A DNA stretch of 59,361 nt from Opitutus sp. GAS368. Its GTDB lineage: Bacteria > Verrucomicrobiota > Verrucomicrobiia > Opitutales > Opitutaceae. Numbering within the stretch: position 1 is the stretch's first letter; every line of letters begins with the position of its first letter. Positions 17,057 through 26,371 of this stretch are shown in pieces. The stretch spans positions 1-59,361 of the forward strand of contig CAMBUJ010000001.1 of NCBI GenBank assembly GCA_945871005.1, read 5' to 3'. The position numbers and the translations under genes are program-made. The notes under the pieces were generated by a model. That model worked only from the letters and a program-made list of their open reading frames with translations, searched no databases and was not told where the DNA came from.

Positions 17057-17391
17057 TCAAAGGCGCCCCGCTACGTTACGGAATTTATCTCGCTGCACTT
17101 GACCCCTCGCTCGGCCGCGAGATCGCCAAGACCCGCCCGGTCGTCGTGGTTAGCCTCGACGCCCTTAACCGCCATGTCGAAACCGTGGTGGTGTGCCCGC
17201 TCACAACCAGCCTGCATCCCACTTGGCGCACCCGTTTACCGGTCACTTGTGCGGGCCAACTGGCCGAGATCGCCGTCGATCAAATCCGCACGGTGAGTAC
17301 CCTGCGCTTGGTTAAAAAACTCGACACACTCGGCCCTGCCGAAGCCGCTCGCCTCCGTCATCTATTGAGTGAGATGTATGGCTCCGCTTGA
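17053..17391 (+). CDS. MazF/PemK-family toxin (endoribonuclease)
   Basis: A 112-residue protein of the PemK/MazF fold. RYGIYLAALDPSLGREIAKTRPVVVVSLDALN holds the GxEi-KtRPvvVvs signature with the conserved Arg. VVVCPLTTSLHPTWRTRLPV is the TS-containing strand, and DQIRTVSTLRLVKKL is the conserved C-terminal block. It probably cleaves mRNA when freed from the antitoxin. The cleavage motif cannot be predicted. The 281 bp after it are less GC-rich and hold no gene I can support. Confidence 0.88.
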   Translation: MIKGAPLRYGIYLAALDPSLGREIAKTRPVVVVSLDALNRHVETVVVCPLTTSLHPTWRTRLPVTCAGQLAEIAVDQIRTVSTLRLVKKLDTLGPAEAARLRHLLSEMYGSA

Positions 17392-17672
17392 TTGGCACCC
17401 GATCTCACCGACGCATCGGCTTTAAGTGCCCATCGCCATTCGAATCTGTGACACCTGTCGAACGTTTGGTTTTTTACCTCGCTACCCAACGGAACTTCCG
17501 AAGAACTAATAGGTTTTCTGTATCATGTTGTCTGTTAATGTGATGCTTTTTTGGGATTTATTCAGTCCGATTTCATTTCCAATGCACGCACTGGCAAAAT
17601 AATTCAAACCAAGTCTTATAGGAATTGGGATTAAGACCGGAGTGATCCGCGCCAATTCCCCTCCGCCGCTGG

Positions 17673-18623
<951 letters not shown>

Positions 18624-18646
18624 GGCCGACTAAAACCGCGCCAGGT

Positions 18647-19879
18647 CTAGGCGGGCAAGATAATCGCATCCGCCGTCGCCCGGCCACTTTGCATCGCCCC
18701 TTGAATCGAGGCGGAGGCGCGGTGATCGCCGCACAACCAGACGCCCGCGCGCACCGGCCGGACCGGCTCAATCACCAGCGGTGAGCGCACCGGCAGCGCG
18801 CGGCTAACGCGCACGGTTTTTAAGGCCCGCCACGCGCCCACCGATTGGCCCCACCAGCCGGCTAACTCGGCTTGCACCTGCCCCGCCAGCACCGCGTCGG
18901 AGTCGGCGGCATGATCCTTGAGCGAGACCGCGATCAGCGCACGGCCGGTGGGTGCGTAGTCCGGGGCGACATCGCTCATCACCGCGACATGGTTGACCCG
19001 CCCTCCCGTGTGGCCGTTGAGCAGCAGCGTGGCTTCACCCACCGGACTGTGTGTGGCTTCAAAATACACCGTCACCGTGGAGCGCCACGCCGGCGCGTGG
19101 AGTTCCGGCAGCAAGCCCGCCGCGCCCGTTCCGTCCGTGGCGACGACCACGTTTTGGGCGCGCAGACACTCGCCGGAGACCAGCCGCACCCCGCCGGATT
19201 CGAGGCCGGCAACCGGGGTGTTGAGCCGCACCGTGCCGGCACTCAACCCAGCGGCCAACTGCTCGGGGATCGCCTGCATTCCCCGAGCGGGCACGGCCGC
19301 ATCGCCTTCCGCCAGCATACGGAACACGAACTCCATCATCCGGCTGGAGGTGGTCAGTTCACGTTCGAGGAAAATGCCGCCCAGCCAGGGGCGGAAAAAC
19401 TGCTCGATCATGCCCGCGCCAAAGCCGTGCGCGCGCAGGGCCTCCAGGGTGGTGCTTTCGGGGCGTTGAAACAGTTCTTCCAGCGAGCCGCGCCGCGCCC
19501 GGCGGCGAAGGGTGGCGATGCGCAGTTTGTCGGCCAGCGAACCGACCGAAGCGCGCAATGTCGGCCACAGGTAGGCGGGTTGACGAAACGGATCGGCCAC
19601 CCGCTGGCGACCTGCCTTGGTTTGCACCAACGCGCCTGGGGTGAACGCCCGTAGGTCGAGCGCCTCATAATCGAGCCAGCGCCGGGCCTCCGGGTAGGCC
19701 GTGAGTAAAACCTGGAAACCGCGATCGAGCTGAAACCCATCGACTAAGTCGGTGCGCACGCGCCCGCCGACCGCTTCGGCCGCCTCCAGCACCACGCAGC
19801 TGCGTCCGGCCTGTTGCAGCCGCCGCGCGCAGGTCAGTCCGGCCAGGCCCGCGCCAACGATGATGACTTCGGCGCTCAT
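18647..19879 (-). CDS. FAD-dependent amine oxidase/phytoene-desaturase-like oxidoreductase
   Basis: A 410-residue flavoprotein. VIIVGAGLAGLTCARRLQQAGRSCVVLEAAEAVGGRVRT-like sequence at the N-terminus is the dinucleotide-binding GxGxxG followed by the GG motif of the amine-oxidase/protoporphyrinogen-oxidase/carotenoid-desaturase superfamily. The C-terminus has LCGDHRASASIQGAMQSGRATA, the second FAD contact. No membrane anchor is visible. The substrate is unknown. The start at 19879 overlaps the previous gene by 4 bp (ATGA); upstream in-frame starts would lie inside that gene. Confidence 0.85.
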   Translation of the reverse strand: MSAEVIIVGAGLAGLTCARRLQQAGRSCVVLEAAEAVGGRVRTDLVDGFQLDRGFQVLLTAYPEARRWLDYEALDLRAFTPGALVQTKAGRQRVADPFRQPAYLWPTLRASVGSLADKLRIATLRRRARRGSLEELFQRPESTTLEALRAHGFGAGMIEQFFRPWLGGIFLERELTTSSRMMEFVFRMLAEGDAAVPARGMQAIPEQLAAGLSAGTVRLNTPVAGLESGGVRLVSGECLRAQNVVVATDGTGAAGLLPELHAPAWRSTVTVYFEATHSPVGEATLLLNGHTGGRVNHVAVMSDVAPDYAPTGRALIAVSLKDHAADSDAVLAGQVQAELAGWWGQSVGAWRALKTVRVSRALPVRSPLVIEPVRPVRAGVWLCGDHRASASIQGAMQSGRATADAIILPA

Positions 19880-20835
19880 CGGGCGGGTTGCAGGTGGGGT
19901 GTGACCGCTTGGGTCAACGCCAAGGCCGACACCGCCGCGCCCTCGATCTTGGGGCCGCCAAACGCGTCGCCGGCAAAGCCCAGGCCGAGCTCGGGCAACC
20001 ACACGCAGCGCTCGGTGTGAGTGGCTTTGGGCTCGCTGAATTTCCAGCGGTGCAACGTGGTCGAAACTACCGGCGCGCCCAGCCAGCGCTCGACCACCGG
20101 CAGGAGCAGCGCGGCAATCTCCGCCTCAGGGCGCCCGTAATGTTGCGCGGAAAACACCGCCGAAGCCTGCACCGTGACCGCCGCCGGCGCGGTTTGCGCC
20201 AGGCCTTTTTTCACGTTGTCAGCGAGCCAGCGCACCGGCCCTTCGGTGAACGCGATCCCTTCGGGCGGCACCGCGCTGGGGCCCGCCAAACTCACCAGCA
20301 GCGCCAGGCAAGGGTGGTAGGTTAACTCAGCTAGGGCCGGGCCCACCGTTGAGGGCAGGGTGAATTCGCCGGCCGCCAACACCGCCAGCGCCTGGGGCAC
20401 TGGGCAGGTGAACAACAAACGCTCAGCGCTGATCAGCCCTTGGTTTTCAATCTCCAGCTCCCAGCAGCCGCAGGTGTGGCGGCGCGCCGCCGTGACCTTG
20501 TGCTCGCGCAAAATCGTTAACCCTTCCGCCAACGCCTTCGGCACCGCGGTCATCGCTGGCACGCCGACGAGCCGGCGATGGGGCGAATCCGGCCAGGCTT
20601 TAACCCAGCCGTTTGCCTGCCAGTCGGCCACCACCGCGGCAAACTCCGGGTCGCGCACCGTGAAAAACTGCGCGCCTGAGTCGAAGCTCGCCTCGCCGAC
20701 CCGCTTGGTGGCCATGCGCCCGCCGTAGCCACGGCTTTTTTCCAGTACGACGACTTCGGCGCCGCGCGCGGCCAACCCGCGCGCCAGCAGCAGCCCGGAG
20801 ATGCCTGCACCGATGATGACCGTAGTATTATTCAT
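19876..20835 (-). CDS. Renalase-like NAD(P)/FAD-dependent oxidoreductase
   Basis: A 319-residue flavoprotein starting MNNTTVIIGAGISGLLLARGLAA, an N-terminal Rossmann motif followed by EKSRGYGGRMATKR, which is characteristic of renalase-like proteins. SFDSGAQFFTVRDPEF and the C-terminal GLGFAGDAFGGPKIEGAAVSALAL are further family blocks. The physiological substrate in bacteria is usually unknown; some renalases oxidise misreduced NAD(P)H isomers. It is translationally coupled to both neighbours by 4 bp overlaps. Confidence 0.85.
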   Translation of the reverse strand: MNNTTVIIGAGISGLLLARGLAARGAEVVVLEKSRGYGGRMATKRVGEASFDSGAQFFTVRDPEFAAVVADWQANGWVKAWPDSPHRRLVGVPAMTAVPKALAEGLTILREHKVTAARRHTCGCWELEIENQGLISAERLLFTCPVPQALAVLAAGEFTLPSTVGPALAELTYHPCLALLVSLAGPSAVPPEGIAFTEGPVRWLADNVKKGLAQTAPAAVTVQASAVFSAQHYGRPEAEIAALLLPVVERWLGAPVVSTTLHRWKFSEPKATHTERCVWLPELGLGFAGDAFGGPKIEGAAVSALALTQAVTPHLQPAR

Positions 20836-22241
20836 GTTTGGGGCGGGGAAGCTGTGTAACCGAGCCCGGCGCGCAAGGCTGACTCCACGTTTTGGTGACG
20901 GAAACGGTAACCGGCTTCGGTTAACTTTCCTGGCTGCACCCGGGCGCTGGACAAGAGGGTTTCGTCGGCCATTTCCCCAAGTGCGAGGCGCAGGGCGCAC
21001 GGCGGCACCGGCAGCAGCGCCGGGCGGTGCAAGACCCGAGCCAAGGTGGCGGTGAACTCCGCGTTGGTCACCGGGTGTGGCGCGACCGCGTTGACCGGCC
21101 CGTCGCAGCGCCAGTCGAGCACCGCGTGGTAAATCGCCCCGACCAGGTCATCGAGCGAGATCCAGCTCAGCCAGCGCTGGCCGGTGCCGATGCGCCCGCC
21201 CAGTCCGGCGGCGAATACCGGAAGAATTTTCGCCAGCGCCCCGCCGGCCGGGGTCAGCACCACGCCGGTGCGCAGTCGCACCACCCGCACGCCCAACTCC
21301 TCGGTCGCCACCGCCTCGCGCTCCCAGTCCGCGCAAACCGAGGCGAGGAAACCGGCGCCGGGCGCCGATTGTTCGTCGAGGACTTCGTCGCCGCGGCTGC
21401 CATAAAAACCGGTGGCCGAGGCCGAGATGAACACGAAGGGGCGCAGTCGCTCGCTTTTGATCGCCGCCATCGCCGCGACCAGGGTGCGGGTGGCCTCGAC
21501 GCGGCTGCGCCGGAGCGCGGTTTTGCGCGCCTCGCTCCAGCGCGCGTCGGCGATGCCTTCGCCGGCGAGGTTAACGACCACGTCGACCCCACGCAGCGCC
21601 TGGGCGGGGATTTCCCCACTGGCGGGATTCCAAAACACCTCGTCGGCCGTGGTGGTCGCGCGCCGCACCAACCGGATGACGGTGTGCCCGTGGGTTTGCA
21701 AAAATGCGGACAGCGCCCGCCCGACCAGCCCTGAGGCGCCGGCGAGCAGAAAGGTCATTGGGCGGACCGCGATGTAACGGGCGGTGCTTTCGAGATCGGT
21801 TTGGGTGAGCGCCTGCCGGTAGTTAAACAGCCGCTCCAATTCGCGCCGGGCCAGCGCCCCGCCGAAAATCCGCCCCAGTGGGCCGAAGGGCAGGCGGTAG
21901 GTGATGGCGTCGGTGAGCACGCAGGCGCGGCCGTCCTCGACCGGTTCGACCCGGTGGAGGTGTTCCCAGTGGGCGAAGGGGCCGCGGTGCTGCACGTCGC
22001 GAAACTGCACGCCCGCTTGGTAGTCGCGGTGCTCGACGTCCCAGCGCACCCAAAGCGGGCCGATTTTGGTGCGCAGGCTGACGGTGGCGCCGTCGCGGAT
22101 GCCGCCGGAGCGGGCGAGCAGTTGGAGTTTTTGCCACGGCGGGGCGAGGCGCTCGAAAGCGCCCGGGCGTTCGTGCCAGGCGAACACGTCGGCGGCGGGT
22201 CGGGCGATGCGGATGCTGCGGGTGAAAGTCGAAAAACTCAT
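20832..22241 (-). CDS. TIGR01777-family epimerase fused to an N-terminal SRPBCC domain
   Basis: A 469-residue two-domain protein. Residues 1-150 form an SRPBCC/START-like lipid or polyketide-binding domain (FTRSIRIARPAADVFAWHERPGAFERLAPPW). From residue 162 an NAD(P)-binding epimerase follows (MTFLLAGASGLVGRALSAFL, then NLAGEGIADARWSEARK, FISASATGFYGSRG and WISLDDLVGAI), ending in the DUF1731 region (ALRLALGEMADETLLSSARVQP). It is the first gene of the leftward four-gene operon. Start 22241 gives a complete SRPBCC strand 1. The substrate is unknown. Confidence 0.88.
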   Translation of the reverse strand: MSFSTFTRSIRIARPAADVFAWHERPGAFERLAPPWQKLQLLARSGGIRDGATVSLRTKIGPLWVRWDVEHRDYQAGVQFRDVQHRGPFAHWEHLHRVEPVEDGRACVLTDAITYRLPFGPLGRIFGGALARRELERLFNYRQALTQTDLESTARYIAVRPMTFLLAGASGLVGRALSAFLQTHGHTVIRLVRRATTTADEVFWNPASGEIPAQALRGVDVVVNLAGEGIADARWSEARKTALRRSRVEATRTLVAAMAAIKSERLRPFVFISASATGFYGSRGDEVLDEQSAPGAGFLASVCADWEREAVATEELGVRVVRLRTGVVLTPAGGALAKILPVFAAGLGGRIGTGQRWLSWISLDDLVGAIYHAVLDWRCDGPVNAVAPHPVTNAEFTATLARVLHRPALLPVPPCALRLALGEMADETLLSSARVQPGKLTEAGYRFRHQNVESALRAGLGYTASPPQT

Positions 22242-22318
22242 TTCGTAGCCCGTGGCTTTCGCAGCCGCAGGGGCGCGGGGCAATCCTGCAGGTTTCTAAA
22301 TCAAAACTTCCGCGCCCA

Positions 22319-22338
22319 CCTTGAGCTCACGCTCAAGG
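22319..22338. repeat. Short copy of the TGAGC/GCTCA inverted repeat family
   Basis: CCTTGAGC-TCAC-GCTCAAGG is a perfect 8 bp hairpin, followed by CCACGG as in the 9.5 kb copy. It lies between the divergent SRPBCC-epimerase and xseB genes. Confidence 0.7.
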
Positions 22339-22474
22339 CCACGGCCGGCATGGGATGACGGGCATTGGACATTGGCCCTTGGGCATGGGTCGTTGGTGCG
22401 GCCTTTTCCCGCGGCCCGCAGCTTTCCTAAAGTTTGGTTGAAAACCCCAACCGCGTTCCCAACCTTGGACCCTC

Positions 22475-22723
22475 GTGGAAGCCAAAACCAAGTCCGTTCC
22501 GTCCTTCGAGGTCGCCCTCGCCCGCCTGGAAGCCATCGTTGAATCGATGGAATCTGGCGAGGTGCCGCTGGCCGATCTGCTGGCCAAGTTTGAGGAGGGC
22601 AACAAGTTGCTAAAGACCTGTGAGGCTCGCCTGAAGGATGCCGAGTTGAAAATCGACCAGCTCAAAAAGGCCAAGGACGGCTCAGTCGAGCTGTTGCCCT
22701 TCGAGACCACGCGCGAAACCTAA
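22475..22723 (+). CDS. xseB: Exodeoxyribonuclease VII small subunit
   Basis: An 82-residue helical protein with the XseB signature SFEVALARLEAIVESMESGEVPL and a second helix EEGNKLLKTCEARLKDAELKI. It joins XseA in the nuclease that degrades single-stranded DNA. XseA is not nearby. The start is GTG at 22475, since no ATG fits before the conserved block. It is followed after 57 bp by dxs, an arrangement common in bacteria (xseB-ispA-dxs), here without ispA. Confidence 0.92.
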   Translation: MEAKTKSVPSFEVALARLEAIVESMESGEVPLADLLAKFEEGNKLLKTCEARLKDAELKIDQLKKAKDGSVELLPFETTRET

Positions 22724-22780
22724 GCCCGCCGCCTCGCTCCACTCGCCCCTCCCGGCTTCCTCGTTCCTGTATTTTTGTTG

Positions 22781-24745
22781 ATGAACACTCTTCCCGACGT
22801 CTCGGCCCTGGCGCCTTCTTCGCCCGGCCTGCTTGCCGGCATTCGCGGCCCCGCCGACGTCAAAGCCCTCACCCCCGAGCAGCTCGTGCAACTGGCTGCC
22901 GAGTTGCGCCGCGAGATCATCGCGGTGACCGCCCGCAATGGTGGCCACGTCGGGCCGAATTTAGGCGTCGTCGAGCTGAGCATCGCGCTTCACCGGGTGT
23001 TCACCACCCCCGACGACCAATTTGTTTTCGACGTCTCCCACCAGGGCTACGTCCACAAGCTGCTCACCGGGCGCGGCGGCGATTTTTTCAAGAACCTGCG
23101 TAAGACCGGCGGGGCCAGTGGCTTTTTTTACAGGTCTGAGAGCCCGCACGACTCGTTCGGGGCAGGCCATGCCGGCACCGCGTTGTCGGCCGCTTTGGGG
23201 ATGGCCACGGCGCGCGACTTGCGCGGCACCAGCGAGCATGTCGTTGCCCTGTGTGGCGACGCGGCGTTCACCTGCGGCATCACCATGGAGGCGCTCAACA
23301 ACGTGGTCAGTTCGAGCAAGCGGCTGATCGTCATCCTCAACGACAACGAGTGGTCGATCGCCAAAAATGTGGGCGCGTTGTCCAAGTACCTCAACCGACT
23401 TTCCACCCATCCCACCTACAACAAGGTGCACCACGATTTGGAGAAGTTTTTCACCAGTCTGCCCGGCGGCCCGGACATGCACCGGATGTGGGTGAAGTGG
23501 AAGCGCGAGACCAAGGATTTTATCGTCGAGTCGTCCCTGTTCGAGAAGTTCGGCCTGCGTTACCTCGGGCCGATCGACGGCCACAACATCGACGAATTGG
23601 TCAAAAACCTGGAGTTCGCCAAGCTGAGCGACACGCCGGTGATCCTGCACGTGCTGACTAAGAAGGGCAAAGGCCTCGACGCGGCCATCGCGCACCCGGA
23701 GAAATTCCACGGCGCCAGCCCCTACGATCCGGTGACCGGCGAGAGCATTCAGCCCGCGGTCGCCCCGGTCAGTCCGCCGCCGCCTAATTATCAGGATGTG
23801 ATGGGCAAGGCCCTGGTGCGTTTTGCCCAGGCCGATCCGATGATTGTCGGCATCACCGGGGCGATGCCCAGCGGCACGGGTTTGTCCCACTTGGCGGCGG
23901 AGTGCCCCCGGCAGTTTTTTGACGTCGGCATTGCCGAGGAACACGCGGTGCTCTTCGCCGCCGGTTTGGCGACCAAGGGGATCAAGCCGGTGGTGGCGAT
24001 TTACTCCACGTTCCTGCAGCGCGGCTACGACCAGATTATCCACGATGTGGCCCTGCAAAACCTGCCGGTGACCTTTTGTATGGACCGCGCCGGGCTCTCG
24101 CCCAACGACGGCCCGACCCACCACGGCCTGTTCGACCTCGCCTACCTGCGCCCCGTGCCCAACGCCACGATCATGCAGCCCAAGGACGAGGACGAGCTGG
24201 TGGACATGTTGCACACCAGCCTGCACCTGCCCGGCCCCGGGTTTATTCGTTACCCGCGCGGGGCGAGTGTGGGGGTTAAAATCAAACCCCAACCAGCCAC
24301 CCTCACGGTCGGCCAAGCTGAACTGTTAAAACCCGGTTCCAATATCATGATTTGGGCGCTGGGCAGCATGGTTCAGGACGCGCTCAAACTGGCCGCGCGT
24401 ATCGAGGCGACCGAGCAACTCTCGGTCGGAGTGGTCAACGCCCGCTTCGTCAAACCGCTCGACCGTACGCTGCTGCTTAGCCATGCAACCTGCATTCCGC
24501 TGATCGTCACGATGGAGGATCATGTGTTGGCTGGCGGGTTTGGCAGCGCGGTGCTGGAGGCGTTGCAAGACGCCGAGTGTCCGGCGGCGGTCGAACGCAT
24601 CGGTTGGCCGGATTGCTTCGTCGAGCACGGGACGAACCAGGAAATCCTGCGGGCGGCCTACGGGCTGGCGCCTGAGGCGATTTATCAGCGGGTGATGGAT
24701 CGGTGGCGCAGCCAAGCGGCGGCCCGGGCCGAGGCCCACGCCTGA
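22781..24745 (+). CDS. dxs: 1-deoxy-D-xylulose-5-phosphate synthase
   Basis: Thiamine-diphosphate enzyme that condenses pyruvate and glyceraldehyde-3-phosphate, the first step of the MEP isoprenoid pathway. 654 residues. Motifs are NGGHVGPNLGVVELSIALH, FDVSHQGYVHKLL, the ThDP/Mg motif CGDAAFTCGITMEALNN with a downstream N, the catalytic Glu in VGIAEEHAVLFAAG, and DRAGLSPNDGPTHHGLFD. ATG 22781 was chosen over two TTG codons just before it. Confidence 0.96.
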   Translation: MNTLPDVSALAPSSPGLLAGIRGPADVKALTPEQLVQLAAELRREIIAVTARNGGHVGPNLGVVELSIALHRVFTTPDDQFVFDVSHQGYVHKLLTGRGGDFFKNLRKTGGASGFFYRSESPHDSFGAGHAGTALSAALGMATARDLRGTSEHVVALCGDAAFTCGITMEALNNVVSSSKRLIVILNDNEWSIAKNVGALSKYLNRLSTHPTYNKVHHDLEKFFTSLPGGPDMHRMWVKWKRETKDFIVESSLFEKFGLRYLGPIDGHNIDELVKNLEFAKLSDTPVILHVLTKKGKGLDAAIAHPEKFHGASPYDPVTGESIQPAVAPVSPPPPNYQDVMGKALVRFAQADPMIVGITGAMPSGTGLSHLAAECPRQFFDVGIAEEHAVLFAAGLATKGIKPVVAIYSTFLQRGYDQIIHDVALQNLPVTFCMDRAGLSPNDGPTHHGLFDLAYLRPVPNATIMQPKDEDELVDMLHTSLHLPGPGFIRYPRGASVGVKIKPQPATLTVGQAELLKPGSNIMIWALGSMVQDALKLAARIEATEQLSVGVVNARFVKPLDRTLLLSHATCIPLIVTMEDHVLAGGFGSAVLEALQDAECPAAVERIGWPDCFVEHGTNQEILRAAYGLAPEAIYQRVMDRWRSQAAARAEAHA

Positions 24746-24767
24746 GCCGGGTTGGTGGGCATTAACT

Positions 24768-24853
24768 CGTTCTCGTTCTCTTACTCGTTCTCCATCGGCG
24801 GCCGGTGGCATGGACATCGTTCCGAATCGAGAACGAGCAGGAGAACGAGAACG
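24768..24853. repeat. Inverted repeat built from GAGAACG units
   Basis: A 25 bp arm (24768-24792) and its reverse complement (24829-24853) match at 23 of 25 positions around a 36-base loop. Both arms are built from short GAGAACGA/GAACGAG units. A single arm of the same family is upstream of trpS at 35865-35907. The hairpin begins 23 bp after the dxs stop. Confidence 0.85.
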
Positions 24854-24890
24854 ATTAAGAGAACGAGGCGGAGGCGCTAGCCCACGCAGC

Positions 24891-24912
24891 CCGAGCTGGA
24901 GCGCGGCGTTCC
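24891..24912 (+). repeat. Single arm of the CGAGCTGGAGC repeat family
   Basis: CCGAGCTGGAGCGCGGCGTTCC matches one arm of the inverted repeat at 36725-36801. It lies between the GAGAACG repeat and the DUF5069 gene. Confidence 0.6.
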
Positions 24913-24962
24913 TTGCGGAGGTTTGCGTTTTGGCGGACGCATGTTTGCGTGCGAGTCCTCTT

Positions 24963-25409
24963 ATGATTAACGCCTTTGCTCCCAATCTTACGCAACATGC
25001 GCCCCGCAGCGCCCGGGTCCGCCTTGGCGGCTACGCCCACCTCCCGCGCCTGCTCGACAAGGCCCGTGCGGTCCTCGCCGGCACCGGTGGTGAATATCAC
25101 TACAACTGTTCGCTCGACCGGCGTTTTTTTGATTTCACCGGCATCGACCACGAGGCCATGTTGGCCGCGATCAAGACCGGCCTGACCGACTCCGAAATGC
25201 TGATGTGGGTCAACGGCAAGGCCCCGCGCTCGCCCGTCGAGATCGTCGCTTGGTCGGCGTGGCTCGAGCAGAACGGTCCCGGTTCGGCGGACATGCACAC
25301 CTGGATGGCTGGGCGCATCACGGAAACGGCGCCGGGTCGTGAGGACATCAAGACCTACTTCGAACTGCTCGATTTGGACGATTACGTCAGCTACGGCGGC
25401 AAGGCATAA
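24963..25409 (+). CDS. DUF5069-family protein
   Basis: A 148-residue protein of unknown function. APNLTQHAPRSARVRLGGYAHLPRLLDKARAVLAGTGGEYHYNCSLDRRFF-type sequence is the family signature (PRSpRvrLGGy-hLPRllDKaRA). Family members are frequent in Verrucomicrobia and Planctomycetes. No signal peptide or membrane segment is visible. ATG 24963 is preferred because the family starts about 8 residues before the conserved PRS. A divergent relative lies at 13.5 kb. Confidence 0.85.
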   Translation: MINAFAPNLTQHAPRSARVRLGGYAHLPRLLDKARAVLAGTGGEYHYNCSLDRRFFDFTGIDHEAMLAAIKTGLTDSEMLMWVNGKAPRSPVEIVAWSAWLEQNGPGSADMHTWMAGRITETAPGREDIKTYFELLDLDDYVSYGGKA

Positions 25410-25427
25410 TGCTGGCGTGGGCGAGCG

Positions 25428-25591
25428 CGTAGCGGAGCGACGGAGTCGTTTCGAGGCCGGCGGATCGAAATCGCTGCGCGATCCCGCTACGTTTCGGAGC
25501 ATGTGCTTCGCCTGAACACGTAGCGGGACGACGGAGTCGTTTCGAGGCCGGCGGATCGAAATCGCTCCGCGATCCCGCTACGTTCCGGAGC
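25428..25591 (-). repeat. Two-copy array of the cloverleaf element in reverse orientation
   Basis: Cores begin at 25428 and 25519, again 91 bp apart, and each runs 64 bp to a terminal CTACG. In the second core CGTAGCGGGA pairs with TCCCGCTACG, TTTCGA with TCGAAA, and two side hairpins (CGAC-GGA-GTCG and TCGC-TCC-GCGA) branch off. The reverse complement aligns with the 10.7 kb units. No gene was found in 25410-25695. Confidence 0.9.
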
Positions 25592-25695
25592 TGGATTTCG
25601 GCGGAATAATCGTTCCGCCGCTCGTCAGGACGGCCGCTCTCAGTTCACTTTACGGATTCAGCAAACCGACCTGCTTTTCTTTGTCTCCGTCGATC

Positions 25696-26187
25696 ATGCG
25701 CCCGCTGCCGCCAAAAAACCAGAAGCTGATCATCCTCGGGATGTTTACCCACCTCGGAGTGGTCGGGGTTTTGATTTTTGTCTGTCTGGTGCTGCCCGGC
25801 CTCATCTTGCGGCCTCCGGCGTCTGTTGAAGCTGATTTTGTTTCTCCCCCGACCAAACCTGTCGTGGATTGGTTGGGGTTTTCCGAAGCCGGGGCCCCGC
25901 CCGTGGAGTTTGACCCGACCCCCCCTTTGGATGTGCGCCTAGGGGTGATTCGCCCCTGGCCGGTTGATCCCGCGGAGGAGGGGGAAATGGAACCGGCGAT
26001 GGAGGCCAACGCGGGGTGGCGGGCGAAGGATTTTGATGCGCTCCGTTGGTACGGAGGGGTGCTATCTTACGAGTACCAGGTGCTAACGAACGGCCGACTT
26101 CACTATCACCTGATGCCTTCGTTCAGCTTTCAAAATAATACTCTGCAATGGAGTGGGTTACACATACGCCTGTGGGTTGATTTTTGA
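25696..26187 (+). CDS. Hypothetical single-pass membrane protein
   Basis: A 163-residue protein not recognised. It starts MRPLPPKNQKLIILGMF; one strong membrane segment covers about residues 12-38 (LIILGMFTHLGVVGVLIFVCLVLPGLIL). The rest is probably extracytoplasmic, Pro-rich with many acidic residues, ending with aromatic-rich YEYQVLTNGRLHYHLMPSFSF and WSGLHIRLWVDF. It stands alone between repeats and the pgi terminator. A TTG at 25681 is a possible alternative start. Confidence 0.6.
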   Translation: MRPLPPKNQKLIILGMFTHLGVVGVLIFVCLVLPGLILRPPASVEADFVSPPTKPVVDWLGFSEAGAPPVEFDPTPPLDVRLGVIRPWPVDPAEEGEMEPAMEANAGWRAKDFDALRWYGGVLSYEYQVLTNGRLHYHLMPSFSFQNNTLQWSGLHIRLWVDF

Positions 26188-26280
26188 GCGATAAACCACG
26201 GCCGGGGTGACACGCCAATGCCCCCGGTGCGACGGGGGCGCGCAGCTGGCCTATGGTCGAACTCGGCGGCGGGTGGACAT

Positions 26281-26313
26281 AAAAACGCCCGCCGGGCGCG
26301 GGCCGGCGGGCGT
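26281..26313 (-). terminator. Terminator after pgi
   Basis: An 11 bp GC-rich stem (ACGCCCGCCGG / CCGGCGGGCGT) with a 7-base loop is followed on the minus strand by five T residues, about 60 bp past the pgi stop. Confidence 0.88.
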
Positions 26314-26314
26314 C

Positions 26315-26353
26315 GGGGAGGGCAGTCGGGGAGGGCAGTCGGGTAGGGCAGTC
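26315..26353 (+). repeat. 13 bp tandem repeat, three copies
   Basis: GGGGAGGGCAGTC occurs twice, then GGGTAGGGCAGTC once, head to tail in the pgi 3' untranslated region. Confidence 0.85.
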
Positions 26354-26371
26354 GATTTGGCTGCGTGGGAC

